Source: an uncultured delta proteobacterium (GTDB taxonomy: Bacteria > Myxococcota_A > UBA9160 > JAFDET01). Taken from it: DNA of 64,000 nt. Positions within the stretch are counted from its first letter, which is position 1. Each line of letters starts with the position of its first letter. Below are positions 16,711-25,604 of this stretch, one piece after another. The DNA lies in contig CAMYLJ010000020.1 of NCBI GenBank assembly GCA_947259215.1, forward strand, positions 1 through 64,000. The letters run 5' to 3'. The notes under the pieces were generated by a model, which had not been told where the DNA came from, ran no database searches, and worked only from the letters and a program-made list of their open reading frames with translations. A program made the translations under genes and the position numbers.

Positions 16711-18581
16711 CCGAGGACCGGGTCCGCCGTCTGCGTGCGATCCTGACGCTGGCGGCGCTGGCGCTCGCCGCGCGGCTGGTCTTCGGGGACGATCCCTGGA
16801 CCGGCGGCATCGCCGAGCGCGAGGCCGAAGGCCACCCGCTGCGACCGGTGGACTTCGCGCGCACCTGGCGCTGGTGGGCGTCGGCTGCGGGACTGGTCGC
16901 GACCGGACTCGCGCTGGTGACGGTGCGCCGCTGGCTCGGACCCGGCGAGCCCGTGGTACGGCCCGAGCTGGCGCCAAGCCCGCGCCCCCGCTGGCTCGTG
17001 CCGGCGCTCGTCGCAGCCATGCTGGCCGCGGCGTTCGGCGCCGCACCGCGGCTCGACCACAGCCTGTGGGACGACGAGGAGTACACCGCCCGCAAGGCGG
17101 TTCACGGCTACTACCGCGAGGGGCCGGATGGCGATCCGATCTTTCTCGCGGTCCGCTGGCGCGACACCTTCCTCTACAACCTCGGCCGTCCCAACAACCA
17201 CGTCCCCTTCAGCGTGCTGGCGCGGATCTCGGTAGGCGCGTGGGAGTCGCTGACGCGACCCGCCTGGCGCCACGTGGACGAGCGCGCGCTGCGGCTCCCC
17301 GCCTACGTCGCGGGAATCCTGGCGGTCGGCGCCCTGGGCGCGCTCGTCACGCGGCTCGGGAGCGCCCGCGCCGGCGTCTTCGCCGCCTGGCTGCTGGCGT
17401 TCCACCCCTGGCTCCTGCGCTACGCGTCGGAAGCACGCGGCTACGCGCAGGTGTTGCTGCTCGTTCCGCTGGTCCTGCTCGGAGCCATCGCCGTGCTGCA
17501 GCGCGGGAGCTGGCGTCGCTGGCTCGCCTTCGGCGCCGCGGAGGTGGCGCTGCTGTGGACGTACCCGGGCTGCATCGCATTCCTGCTGCTCGTGAACGCG
17601 GGCCTCGTGGCCGAGATCGCGCGCGCCCACGGGCGCTCGCCGGAGGGCCGGCAGCAGGCGACTCGCTGGCTCGTGAGCGGCGTCGCGGCCGGCGTGGTCT
17701 TCGGACTGCTGATGGCGCCGAACCTGGCGATCTTCCTGCTCCACAGCGAGTCGACCCGCGAGGTCCTGAAGACCCGCTTCTGGCTCGACACCGCGAGCCA
17801 CCTGTGGAGCGGCATGGCGTGGACCCACGGTGGGCGCGGCGAGCCGTACGTCGAGCTCGGCGACGCGGCGCGCGCCGCGCCGCTCCTCTTCCGCGCGATG
17901 CTCGGCGTCAGTCTGCTGGGCGTCGTCGCGGGAGCGCTGCGGCTGGTCGCCGGCGGCGGCGTCCGCGCCTGGCTCGTGCCCGCACTGCTGCTGCCCGGCC
18001 TGCTGACGGCGCTCGGGGTGGTCGCGCGCGAGTCGCTGGTGCACGAGTGGTACTTCCTGTTCGCGCTGCCGGGCCTGGCGACGCTCCTGGCCCTGGGCCT
18101 GGACGCGCCCTTCGCTCGCGCGCGTTTTGGATCGCGGACGGCCGCGGTCTCCGCCGGTCTCCTCGTCGCGTACCTGGCGGGCTACGCCTGGCTCACCCAC
18201 GACATGCGCGCCAGCCTGCGCGCCGATCCGGTGCAGCCGCTGCGCGACGTGGTGCGGCTCGCGCGCCCCGTCGCCGACCCGTTCGACCCGGCGAACGCGC
18301 AGATCCTGACTGCATCCTGGGGCCTCACTCCCCGCTACTACGATCCGCTGGTGCATCTGGTCGGGAAGCCGGAGGTGCTGCGAGCGCTGATGCGCGACTC
18401 CGCAGCGACAGGGCGCCCGCTCTTCGCATCGGTGGGACGCCCCCAGCTGGCGCGGCGACGACACCCCGAGCTCTGGGAGCTGGTGCAGCGCGAGGACCTC
18501 TTCGAAGAGGTCGCGCACTTGCGAGGCTCCGAGCCTCGCGGCGAGTTCCTCGTCTTCCGATACCGCGGTGCGACGCCTTAG
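16707..18581 (+). CDS. GT-C type glycosyltransferase-like multi-pass membrane protein
   Basis: 624 residues with about 11-13 transmembrane segments. A first extracytoplasmic loop has WDDEEYTARK, matching the acidic loop motif of the PMT/ArnT (GT-C, family 39/83) superfamily, which uses polyprenyl-phosphate sugars on the periplasmic face. Start TTG at 16707 overlaps the thiolase stop (TTGA), implying translational coupling although the functions look unrelated. The C-terminal domain after the last helix is soluble. Convergent with ppx/gppA through TTAG. Confidence 0.75.
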   Translation: MTEDRVRRLRAILTLAALALAARLVFGDDPWTGGIAEREAEGHPLRPVDFARTWRWWASAAGLVATGLALVTVRRWLGPGEPVVRPELAPSPRPRWLVPALVAAMLAAAFGAAPRLDHSLWDDEEYTARKAVHGYYREGPDGDPIFLAVRWRDTFLYNLGRPNNHVPFSVLARISVGAWESLTRPAWRHVDERALRLPAYVAGILAVGALGALVTRLGSARAGVFAAWLLAFHPWLLRYASEARGYAQVLLLVPLVLLGAIAVLQRGSWRRWLAFGAAEVALLWTYPGCIAFLLLVNAGLVAEIARAHGRSPEGRQQATRWLVSGVAAGVVFGLLMAPNLAIFLLHSESTREVLKTRFWLDTASHLWSGMAWTHGGRGEPYVELGDAARAAPLLFRAMLGVSLLGVVAGALRLVAGGGVRAWLVPALLLPGLLTALGVVARESLVHEWYFLFALPGLATLLALGLDAPFARARFGSRTAAVSAGLLVAYLAGYAWLTHDMRASLRADPVQPLRDVVRLARPVADPFDPANAQILTASWGLTPRYYDPLVHLVGKPEVLRALMRDSAATGRPLFASVGRPQLARRRHPELWELVQREDLFEEVAHLRGSEPRGEFLVFRYRGATP

Positions 18582-20134
18582 CGCGTTGCGCGGAGTGGGA
18601 CGCCGAAGACCGCCTCGAAGAGGTCGGCCCTCTCCTGGGCGGCTTCGAGCTCGATCAGGGGGGTGTCGAGCGCGGGGGCGGCGGGAGTCAGGCGCAGCTC
18701 GACGACCCCGGGACCCGGCTTCACCTCGAGCGCCGCGACCGCGCCCCGGTGCTGGCGGTCCAGGCCCTCCGCGATCCGCAACAACGCGGCCAGCACGCAC
18801 ACCCGGGCACGGTCCTCGGCGCCGAGACTCGCGTAGCCGGGATCGCCGTCGTGCGGACGCGGGCCCCGGTGGTAGCGCGCCACCAGCGCCACCAGATCCC
18901 GGTCCTCGGCCGCCACCCCCACCAGCTCGCTGGCGCGGATCAGGTAGGCGCTGTGCTCGTGATGGCGATCGCCCGAGATGAAGCGTCCGGCGTCGTGGAG
19001 GAGGGCCGCCGCTTCCAGCAGGCCGCCTTCCGTCGGGCCGCGACCGTGCAACTCCGTCGTCTGGGCGAACAGGCTGAGCGCGTGGCGGCGCACGCACTCG
19101 GCGTGGGCGGGATCGCAATGGAAGCGGTCCGCCAGCGCCCGGGCCGAGGCGAGCAGCTGCTCGCGCCAGTCGTCGTGGACCTCCGCCTCGGTCCCCGAGA
19201 GCACGTCGCGGAGCAGCGCGTCGCGCAGCGCCACCCGCGGCACCAGGATCCGGCGCGCGCCCGACAGCACGGCCAGGTGCTGGTAGACGACGGCGGCCGG
19301 CAGGATCACGTCCGCGCGGTCCGGCAGCAAGCCGAAGCGGCGGCTGCGTTCGTTCGGCGACAGGGCCGCCAGCTCGCCCATCCAGCGCTCGAGGACGCGC
19401 ACGTCCAGCACCTCGACGCCCGCCTCGCTGCGGCGCCCGCGCCCGTCGGCCTCGAGATCGGCCAGGGCCTCGATGTTGCCGCCGGTCGCCACGAAACGGT
19501 CGACGGGCTGAGAGCCCAGGCGATCGGCGATGCGGTAGTCGCAACGACCGGCGTGCTGGGAGACCAGCGCCAGGAACGCGTCACCCTCGACGGCGCCGCT
19601 CTCGCGCCGCGCGGCCTCCAGCAGGCGCACCGCGCCGAGCGGATGCGAAGCGGCCGCCACCGCGTGGCCGTCCTCGACGAGCGTCACCTCGGCGCTCCCG
19701 CCGCCGACGTCCACCAGCAGCGAGCGCCCGCGACGGGTGTCGATCCGCACCTCCACGGCCCGCGCCAGCAGCCACGCCTCCTCGGTGCCGGAGAGCACCC
19801 GCACCGGGGCCGGCGCCGCCTCGGAGAGGAGCGCCACCACCTCGTCCCGGTTGGAGGCCTCGCGCACGGCGGAGGTCGCCACCGCGCTCACACGTTGGGC
19901 GCCGTACTGGGTGCAGAGCTTGGCGAAGCCGGCGAGGGCCGCCGAGGCCGCCTGGATCGAGGCCTCCCCGATCCGCCCCTCCCGAAAGACGTCCTCGCCC
20001 AGCCGGACGGGAACGCGGTCGCGGGTCAGCAGCACCGGCTCGCTGCCGTCGGCTTCCACGATCTGGAGGCGGAGCGCGTTCGACCCGATGTCGATCACCG
20101 CTCCCCGCACCGGCCGCTCGCGTCGACGCGCCAT
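18578..20134 (-). CDS. Ppx/GppA family exopolyphosphatase / pppGpp phosphohydrolase with HD domain
   Basis: 518 residues. Actin-like ATPase fold: IDIGSNALRL, ATSAVREASN, LSGTEEAWL, DVGGGSAEVTL and ATGGNIEAL. A C-terminal HD-type helical domain follows with HDAGRFISGDRHHEHS. Hydrolyses polyphosphate and/or pppGpp; which of the two cannot be settled by sequence, so no symbol is given. TAAGCT (20143-20148, minus) ends 8 nt before the ATG, with no Shine-Dalgarno sequence. Stop overlaps the convergent glycosyltransferase stop. Confidence 0.92.
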   Translation of the reverse strand: MARRRERPVRGAVIDIGSNALRLQIVEADGSEPVLLTRDRVPVRLGEDVFREGRIGEASIQAASAALAGFAKLCTQYGAQRVSAVATSAVREASNRDEVVALLSEAAPAPVRVLSGTEEAWLLARAVEVRIDTRRGRSLLVDVGGGSAEVTLVEDGHAVAAASHPLGAVRLLEAARRESGAVEGDAFLALVSQHAGRCDYRIADRLGSQPVDRFVATGGNIEALADLEADGRGRRSEAGVEVLDVRVLERWMGELAALSPNERSRRFGLLPDRADVILPAAVVYQHLAVLSGARRILVPRVALRDALLRDVLSGTEAEVHDDWREQLLASARALADRFHCDPAHAECVRRHALSLFAQTTELHGRGPTEGGLLEAAALLHDAGRFISGDRHHEHSAYLIRASELVGVAAEDRDLVALVARYHRGPRPHDGDPGYASLGAEDRARVCVLAALLRIAEGLDRQHRGAVAALEVKPGPGVVELRLTPAAPALDTPLIELEAAQERADLFEAVFGVPLRATR

Positions 20135-20154
20135 CTCGGGGGAGCTTAGCGGCC

Positions 20155-20345
20155 GGCCGGGATGAAACCCTTAGCTACGCCGGGGCGACGCGAGGCGGAC
20201 ATCCTTAGCCTTCGCCGGGCTTCGCCCGGCGGCTCGGCCTTCGCTCGCGTGCGGCTCGCTGCGCGCGCGGCGCTCTGCGCCGCGCTTGCGTGGCGTCAAC
20301 CTCCGTCGTCGCGCGCGGGCGCGGAGGCTCGCTCTCTCGGCGCGG
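20155..20345 (-). repeat. Dispersed GC-rich repeat, copy B
   Basis: Positions about 20205-20315, read on the minus strand, closely match about 330-430 of copy A, including gacgccacgcaagcgcggcg and the end gccgagccgccgggcg. It fills the gap between ppx/gppA and adh and abuts the adh stop codon. No gene is visible in it. Confidence 0.7.
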
Positions 20346-21455
20346 TTAGAGAACGATTACGCCGCGGGCGTTGACTCCCTTTTCCAGGTCGTCGAAGGCG
20401 CGCTGGGCGTCGTCGATGGAGTAGGTCTGGGTGATCAGCTCGTCGAGCTTCAGGCGGCCGCGCTGGTAGAGCCTGATCAGCTTCGGGATGTCGTTCTTGG
20501 GTGCGCCGGAGCCGTAGGCCGAGCCCAGGATCGCCTTCTCCTCCATCCACATCATGGCGGCGGGGAACGTGGCCGTGGCGTCGAACTTGGGCACGCCGAT
20601 CATCACGGCGGTGCCGCCCTTGCGCACGCTGTTGTAGGTCTGGACGATCGTCTCGCCCAGGCCGATCACCTCGAAACCGTAGTCCGCGCCGAGCCCGCCG
20701 GTGATCTCCTTCACCTTGGCCACCGCGTCGCCGTCGTTCGTGGGGTTCACGGTGTGGGTGGCACCGAACTGCTGGGCGTACTCCAGCTTCTTGTCCACCA
20801 GGTCCACGGCGATGATGGTCTCGGCGCCAGCCAGCGCGCAGCCCTGGATCACGTTCAGACCCACGCCGCCAGCTCCGATCACCACGCACGAGGAGCCGGG
20901 TACGACCTTGGCGCGGTTGATGGCCGCACCCACGCCGGTCATGACGCCGCAGCCGACCAGGGCCGCCTTGTCCGCGGGAGTGTCCGGATCGACCTTGATC
21001 AGGTTGTCCACATGCATGGTGGAGTACTCGGCCATGACCCCGACGCCGGAGAACGCATTGAGGGTGTTCCCGTCCTTGTCCCGGCGCGGCATCGTGCCGT
21101 CCTTCGGCCCCACGAAGCCCTTGGCCCAGTCGTCGCAGAGGGTGGTGCGGCCTTCCTGACAGAAGCGGCACTGGCCGCAGATCGGGATCCAGCAGGGGAT
21201 GATCTTGTCGCCCACGGCGAAGTCACGGACACCCTCGCCCACCTCGACGATCTTGCCGCAGGCCTCGTGGCCCAGGACCACCGGCGGCGGGATCGGCATG
21301 GTGCCATTGGTGGCAGAGAGGTCGCTGTGGCAGACGCCGATGGCCTCCATCTTGATGGTGACCTGGTTGGCGGCCGGGGAATCGACCTCGATCTCTTCGA
21401 TGCTGACGGGCTGGTTCCACTGGCGGACGACGACCGCCTTTCCGTGGTAGGCCAT
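20346..21455 (-). CDS. Zinc-dependent alcohol dehydrogenase (class III-like MDR)
   Basis: 369 residues. Medium-chain dehydrogenase: catalytic zinc ligands in GVCHSDL, GHEACG and the later Cys (GCGVMTGVGAA). Structural zinc cysteines CGQCRFCQEGRTTLC. Rossmann motif GAGGVGLNVIQG with an Asp (AVDL) favouring NAD. Close in type to NDMA-dependent/S-(hydroxymethyl)thiol dehydrogenase relatives; substrate uncertain. A good promoter is visible on the minus strand: TTGACA (21531-21536) and TAGACT (21507-21512), 18 nt apart, giving a leader of about 45 nt with GGAGATC before ATG. Confidence 0.9.
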   Translation of the reverse strand: MAYHGKAVVVRQWNQPVSIEEIEVDSPAANQVTIKMEAIGVCHSDLSATNGTMPIPPPVVLGHEACGKIVEVGEGVRDFAVGDKIIPCWIPICGQCRFCQEGRTTLCDDWAKGFVGPKDGTMPRRDKDGNTLNAFSGVGVMAEYSTMHVDNLIKVDPDTPADKAALVGCGVMTGVGAAINRAKVVPGSSCVVIGAGGVGLNVIQGCALAGAETIIAVDLVDKKLEYAQQFGATHTVNPTNDGDAVAKVKEITGGLGADYGFEVIGLGETIVQTYNSVRKGGTAVMIGVPKFDATATFPAAMMWMEEKAILGSAYGSGAPKNDIPKLIRLYQRGRLKLDELITQTYSIDDAQRAFDDLEKGVNARGVIVL

Positions 21456-21506
21456 GGGGGATCTCCTTCGCCCGCCGCGCGGGGGGTTCTCCAGACAGGC
21501 TGCGAA

Positions 21507-21536
21507 AGTCTAGGAAAGCGTCGATTCCGGTGTCAA
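21507..21536 (-). promoter_or_regulatory. Sigma-70-like promoter of the alcohol dehydrogenase gene
   Basis: TTGACA (complement of 21531-21536), an 18-nt spacer and TAGACT (complement of 21507-21512), pointing at the adh gene. On the plus strand TATACT (21574-21579) serves the divergent GNAT gene. Confidence 0.65.
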
Positions 21537-21602
21537 ACGAGACCGGGCACACAAACGCCGGGCCGCAGCTGCCTATACTGACTGCGACCCGGAGGTGCCC
21601 CC

Positions 21603-22490
21603 ATGTCCGTGCGCCCGTTCCGCCCCGAAGACGCCCCCGCGCTGGCCGCCCTGTCGGCGGCCTGTCTGCGCGCCGAAGCGGACTTCGTGCTGAACCCGCT
21701 GTGGGAGAGCCCGGCCGAGCTCTTCGCGGAGTTCGCGCGCCACGGGATCGACCCCGAGGAGCACATGCTCGTGGACGAGGCGGGCGACGGCACCCTGGTG
21801 GGCCTGTCGGGATTCCTGCGGCGCCCGGGTGCCAACCTGGCGGGCCTGCTGTGCCCCGTGGTGGACGCCCGTGATCGCGGCCAGGGCCACGGCGGCACGC
21901 TGCTGCGCGCGGCGCTCGACCACGGCGCGCGCGAGCTCGGCCTCAAGCTCGTGGTGGCGGGGATCGGGACCCGCAATCGCGCCGGCTACTCGCTGCTCAC
22001 GAGCCAGGGCTTCCGTCCCGTGCGCCAGCACTTCCTGATGCGCTGCGAAGCGGCGCCGGAGCCCGTGCCGTCGCCCGTGGCCGACGTGGCCTTCGAGGAC
22101 GCGACCGCCGAGGACGCGGAAGCGATCCACGCCATCTACGAGGCCTGCGGCTTCGAGCCCCGCAGTGCCGAGCAGATGACCGCCGCCATCGCCCACGCCG
22201 GCCGCGCCCACGCCGTGGCCCGCCACGGCAAACGCGTCGTCGCATTCGCCGAGATCGAGACCCACTGGCCCGCGCGGGTCTGGGTGGCCTACGTCGGCGT
22301 GGCCCCGGAGCTGCGCGCCCGGGGCCTCGGCTCCGCCCTCACCGCCTGGGCGGTCCGCCAACGTTTCGAGGATGGCGCGAAGAGCGCACTGCTGATGCTC
22401 TCCCCCGCCAACCGCACCGCCTTCCGCGCCTACGAAAAAGTAGGCTTCCGCCGCCACCGCACCTTCGACGTCCTCGAGCGCGGGTTGTAG
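21603..22490 (+). CDS. Tandem GNAT acetyltransferase
   Basis: 295 residues made of two GNAT domains. The first (about 1-145) has DARDRGQGHGGTLLRAAL as its acetyl-CoA loop. The second (about 155-295) has APELRARGLGSALTAWAV and ends NRTAFRAYEKVGFRRHRTF. The layout resembles mycothiol-synthase-like double GNATs, but there is no reason to assign that reaction here. ATG preceded by GGAGG; TATACT at 21574-21579 gives a leader of about 16 nt. Confidence 0.88.
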   Translation: MSVRPFRPEDAPALAALSAACLRAEADFVLNPLWESPAELFAEFARHGIDPEEHMLVDEAGDGTLVGLSGFLRRPGANLAGLLCPVVDARDRGQGHGGTLLRAALDHGARELGLKLVVAGIGTRNRAGYSLLTSQGFRPVRQHFLMRCEAAPEPVPSPVADVAFEDATAEDAEAIHAIYEACGFEPRSAEQMTAAIAHAGRAHAVARHGKRVVAFAEIETHWPARVWVAYVGVAPELRARGLGSALTAWAVRQRFEDGAKSALLMLSPANRTAFRAYEKVGFRRHRTFDVLERGL

Positions 22491-22841
22491 GGGCGGCTTG
22501 GCCCTCGGGGCGGGGGCGGAGCGGGGGCTCGCTGCGCTCCTCCGGGGTTCCGCGCGCAAACGGAGTCCCGAGCCAAGGGAGGAGTCCGTCGGCGCGCTCC
22601 ACCAAGTCGTCGCTCCGCGAGCCCCCGCTCCGCCCTCGCGACGACGGGGAAGCGCGCACCCCGACTGCTACGCGGGACGACGAAGCTTGCCCTGACCGCT
22701 CCATGAACACCACCGGAGGCCGAGGCCGCAAGCGCCGCTTCTAGCGGCGCGCGCAGCGAGCCAAAGGCGAGCGGAGTCACGATAAATGAAGAGCCACCCG
22801 AGCCCCGCGGACGCCGAGGCGCCGCGCGGCCCGACGAAGAG
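22491..22841 (+). repeat. Dispersed GC-rich repeat, copy C, between convergent genes
   Basis: 351 bp with no gene. Contains an 18-bp perfect inverted repeat (22515-22532 with 22617-22634) flanking about 84 bp. 22581-22638 matches 1-58 of copy A. The block agcgagcc(n)4gcgagcg followed by agtcacgataaatga (about 22745-22785) is shared with copy A. It lies downstream of both the GNAT and metallophosphoesterase genes. No T-tract terminator is seen. Confidence 0.75.
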
Positions 22842-24068
22842 TCAAACCAGTTCGATCGTCGCGATCTCGCGCGGGCAGTACACGCGGATCGCGGGCCCGG
22901 CGACGCCGAAGCCGCGGTTCACGTAGAGGGTCGAGCGGTTGGCGTGGTAGAGGCCGCTATTGAAGCGGGTCAGGAACCGCGCCAGGTTGAGGCTTCCGCC
23001 CGGCAGCGCGAGCTGGCCGCCGTGGGTGTGCCCGGCCAGCACCAGCTCGAAGCCCAGGCGCGAGGCCTGGGGAAAGAGCTGGGGCCGGTGCACCAGCAGG
23101 ATCACGGGGCCGTCGTGGGGACGCTGCTCCGCCAGGTCCTGGAGCTCCGGCACGGCGACCTCCTGGTCCGTCCACGCCGCGAGCCGGCCCGGGTCGTCCA
23201 CGCCCGCCACGTACAGAGGCGCATCGACGGGCAGCCGCGCGAGCTCGCCTCGCAGCAGACGGATGTTGGGGGCGAAGCGACCGAGCCCCTCCACCACCAC
23301 GTCGACGCCGGTGTAGGTGTCGTGATTGCCGAGCACGGCGAAGACGCCGTGGCGTGCGCGCAGCCCCGCCAGACCCTTGGAGCCCTCCTCCACGTAGCGC
23401 GGGTCGAAGTCGAAGATGTCGCCGGTGAGCGCGATCAGATCCGGCTCCAGGGCGTTGGCCGCATCCACCATCCGAGCCAGCCACGGGCCCTCCATGCCGT
23501 TTCCGATGTGCAGGTCGCTGAGCTGCACGATGCGCAGGCCGCGCAGGTCTTCGTGCAGCCCCTCCAAGGGAACGCGCAGGTGCGTGTGCTGGACCTGGCG
23601 CTGGCCGCCCGTGAAGCCCCAGACGAGGAGCAGCGCGAGCGCCCCCACCACGGGGATCGTGGCCACCCGGAAGGCCTGGAACAGCGTCTCGCCTCCGACG
23701 CCCAGCGCGTTCAGCAGCCCCGCCAGTGGCAGGAACCCGACCCACGTCAGCACGATCAAGCTCCCGACGAGAAGCGTCCCGAGTCCGAGGGCGATGTAGG
23801 CCTGCGCGACGGCACCCCCCCAGCCGCCTTCACGCCGAGCGTTGCGCAGGACCGGGATGGCGAACGCGTTGGCGGCCACCAGCGCGGCGGCCAGAACGAG
23901 GCCCACGGCCAGCCCCGGACCCGGGCGCCCGGCCAGCACCACCGTGATCCAGTGTCCCACCACGACCTGCATCACGCCGAGCAGCAGACCCAGGGTGACG
24001 AAGAACCGGTTGAAGAGCCGGGCGCGGATGCGTCGCCAGAGGGGTGTGATGATCTGAGCGAGCGTCAC
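22842..24068 (-). CDS. Membrane-anchored calcineurin-like metallophosphoesterase
   Basis: 408 residues. The N-terminal half has four or five transmembrane helices (about 15-170). The C-terminal phosphoesterase domain has the full metal-binding set: SDLHIGN, GDIFDFD, GNHD and AGHTHGGQLALP. Same overall type as YkuE/YaeI proteins; the substrate could be a phospholipid headgroup or other phosphodiester. GTG start with GAGGACG upstream; TACCTT farther upstream gives a leader of about 30 nt. Confidence 0.9.
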   Translation of the reverse strand: MTLAQIITPLWRRIRARLFNRFFVTLGLLLGVMQVVVGHWITVVLAGRPGPGLAVGLVLAAALVAANAFAIPVLRNARREGGWGGAVAQAYIALGLGTLLVGSLIVLTWVGFLPLAGLLNALGVGGETLFQAFRVATIPVVGALALLLVWGFTGGQRQVQHTHLRVPLEGLHEDLRGLRIVQLSDLHIGNGMEGPWLARMVDAANALEPDLIALTGDIFDFDPRYVEEGSKGLAGLRARHGVFAVLGNHDTYTGVDVVVEGLGRFAPNIRLLRGELARLPVDAPLYVAGVDDPGRLAAWTDQEVAVPELQDLAEQRPHDGPVILLVHRPQLFPQASRLGFELVLAGHTHGGQLALPGGSLNLARFLTRFNSGLYHANRSTLYVNRGFGVAGPAIRVYCPREIATIELV

Positions 24069-24104
24069 GGGGCGTCCTCGCGGGTGCGCGGAGAAGGTAG
24101 CGGT

Positions 24105-25088
24105 CTAGAAGCGGTCGGCCGACCAGAAGAGGCAGCGATCCGGCGGCAGGACGCGGCGCAGCAGCTCCGCGTCGCTCTCGCCCGCGACGGGCTCGAGACC
24201 GGCCGCCTGGCAGAGCGCGGTCGCGTCGAGGCAGCGGAGCATGGCATTGGGATCGCCCAGCGGATGCAGCGCGACGCCCTCGGGCGCCAGCGCCTTCTCC
24301 AGAGCCGCGTCGGCGGGCGCGGCGCCGAAGGCGCCGCCCTCGGCGAACAGCGCGGCGAGCAGCGCGGCGAGGTCGTCGGCCGCGTCGGGACGGCGACCGA
24401 ACTCGGCCAGGATCGGATGCTCGGAGAGCGTGATGAGGCGCGCGTACGCCACGGCCTCGCCGCCTCGCAGTGCGACGCGGAAGTCTTCGCCCGGGTTTCC
24501 GGTGAGGCGCAGGCTTCCCTCCCAGTCCTCGTCCCCCTCGCGCACCACGGTGCACGAACGCGACGCGGAGTAGTCGGCGTGGATCGCCACCACGGCTTCC
24601 AGGTCGCGCGCTCGCTCGAACGCGGCGATCTCGACCTCCGACGCGCCGGCCCCCGCCGCGTCGGCGCGCGTGTAGATGGCCCGCGCGAAGGGCCAGCTGT
24701 GCCAGCCGAGGCGCTCGTACCAGGGGATGGGCCCCGCGAAGAGCATGCCCAGGGCGAGCCCGCGCGCGCGCATGGCGTCCTCGGCGGCACGCAGCAAGCG
24801 GCTCCCCACGCCGCCCTTGCGTGCGTCGGCGCGGGTGTAGACCGACCCGATCCCGCCCAGGGGGAGCACCGCGTCGCCCGCCCGCAGCCGGCGCGGAAAG
24901 ATCTGCACGCAGGAGAGCAGGCGACCGTCTTCCTCGGCCACCCAGAAGTTCTCGTCGCGGTAGCTCGGGTCGTCCTCGACGTAGCGGCGGAAGAAGTCGC
25001 GCCCGCGCCAGCCGTCACCCACGTCCCAGGGGTCCAGCAGCTCGAGCACGGCTTCGCGCTCGCCTTCACGCAGGGTCCGGATCTCCAC
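24105..25088 (-). CDS. Eis-like GNAT N-acetyltransferase
   Basis: About 327 residues. The N-terminal GNAT domain is recognised by GGIGSVYTRADARKGGVG (acetyl-CoA loop) and FAGPIPWYERLGWH. A second degenerate GNAT segment and a C-terminal sterol-carrier-like domain complete the Eis arrangement. Family members acetylate amines or lysines. I chose GTG 25088 over the ATG at 25112 because a TATACT box (minus, complement of 25097-25102) ends 8 nt before the GTG, which would put the ATG upstream of the transcript start. Shares a self-complementary -10 with the divergent TPR gene. Confidence 0.82.
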   Translation of the reverse strand: MEIRTLREGEREAVLELLDPWDVGDGWRGRDFFRRYVEDDPSYRDENFWVAEEDGRLLSCVQIFPRRLRAGDAVLPLGGIGSVYTRADARKGGVGSRLLRAAEDAMRARGLALGMLFAGPIPWYERLGWHSWPFARAIYTRADAAGAGASEVEIAAFERARDLEAVVAIHADYSASRSCTVVREGDEDWEGSLRLTGNPGEDFRVALRGGEAVAYARLITLSEHPILAEFGRRPDAADDLAALLAALFAEGGAFGAAPADAALEKALAPEGVALHPLGDPNAMLRCLDATALCQAAGLEPVAGESDAELLRRVLPPDRCLFWSADRF

Positions 25089-25096
25089 GGCGGCCG

Positions 25097-25104
25097 AGTA
25101 TACT
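25097..25104. promoter_or_regulatory. Self-complementary -10 element serving two divergent genes
   Basis: AGTATACT is a perfect palindrome. Plus-strand TATACT (25099-25104) ends 6 nt before ATG 25111. Minus-strand TATACT (complement of 25097-25102) ends 8 nt before GTG 25088. One duplex element thus appears to fire leaderless transcripts in both directions. Confidence 0.6.
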
Positions 25105-25110
25105 CCCCCC

Positions 25111-25446
25111 ATGCCCGACGACGACGCCAAGGCCCTCTACAAGGAGGGCTTCGACCACTTCGTGAACGGCCGCCTCGGCGACGCCGTCGCCTGCTACCGC
25201 CGCGCCCTCGACGCCCAGCCGGAGCTGGCGATCGCCTGGAACGCCCTCGCCATGGCGCTGCAACGCCAGGGCGACCTCGACGGCGCCGTCGAGGCCGCGC
25301 GGAAGCTCGTCGAGCTCGAGCCGGACGAACCGCTGGGGCACACGAGCCTGTCCATGATCTACATGGAAAAGGGGATGATTCCCGAGGCCGAGGACGAGAA
25401 GGCGGTGGCGATGCGGCTCCAGATGAAGAAGCAGGGAGGCGGGTAG
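25111..25446 (+). CDS. Small TPR protein
   Basis: 111 residues with two to three tetratricopeptide repeats (ALYKEGFDHFVNGRLGDAVA, AWNALAMALQRQGDLDGAVE, then GHTSLSMIYMEKGMIPEAED). No signal peptide and no other domain; a protein-interaction module of unknown partner. Likely leaderless from the shared palindromic -10. The following 158 bp up to tpx hold no recognisable feature. Confidence 0.85.
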   Translation: MPDDDAKALYKEGFDHFVNGRLGDAVACYRRALDAQPELAIAWNALAMALQRQGDLDGAVEAARKLVELEPDEPLGHTSLSMIYMEKGMIPEAEDEKAVAMRLQMKKQGGG

Positions 25447-25604
25447 GTCTCCTTGTGCGCGCGCCGAGGGGGGCTGGGGTCCTTCGCGGACTCGGACGCG
25501 CGGGACGCATTCGTCTTCGCGAGGCGCGGCTCGCGGCCTCGATCTGCGGTGGATGGATGGGTGCGGCGCGGAGATGGTGGCGCCCGGCCGCCCCGGCGGG
25601 CGAG

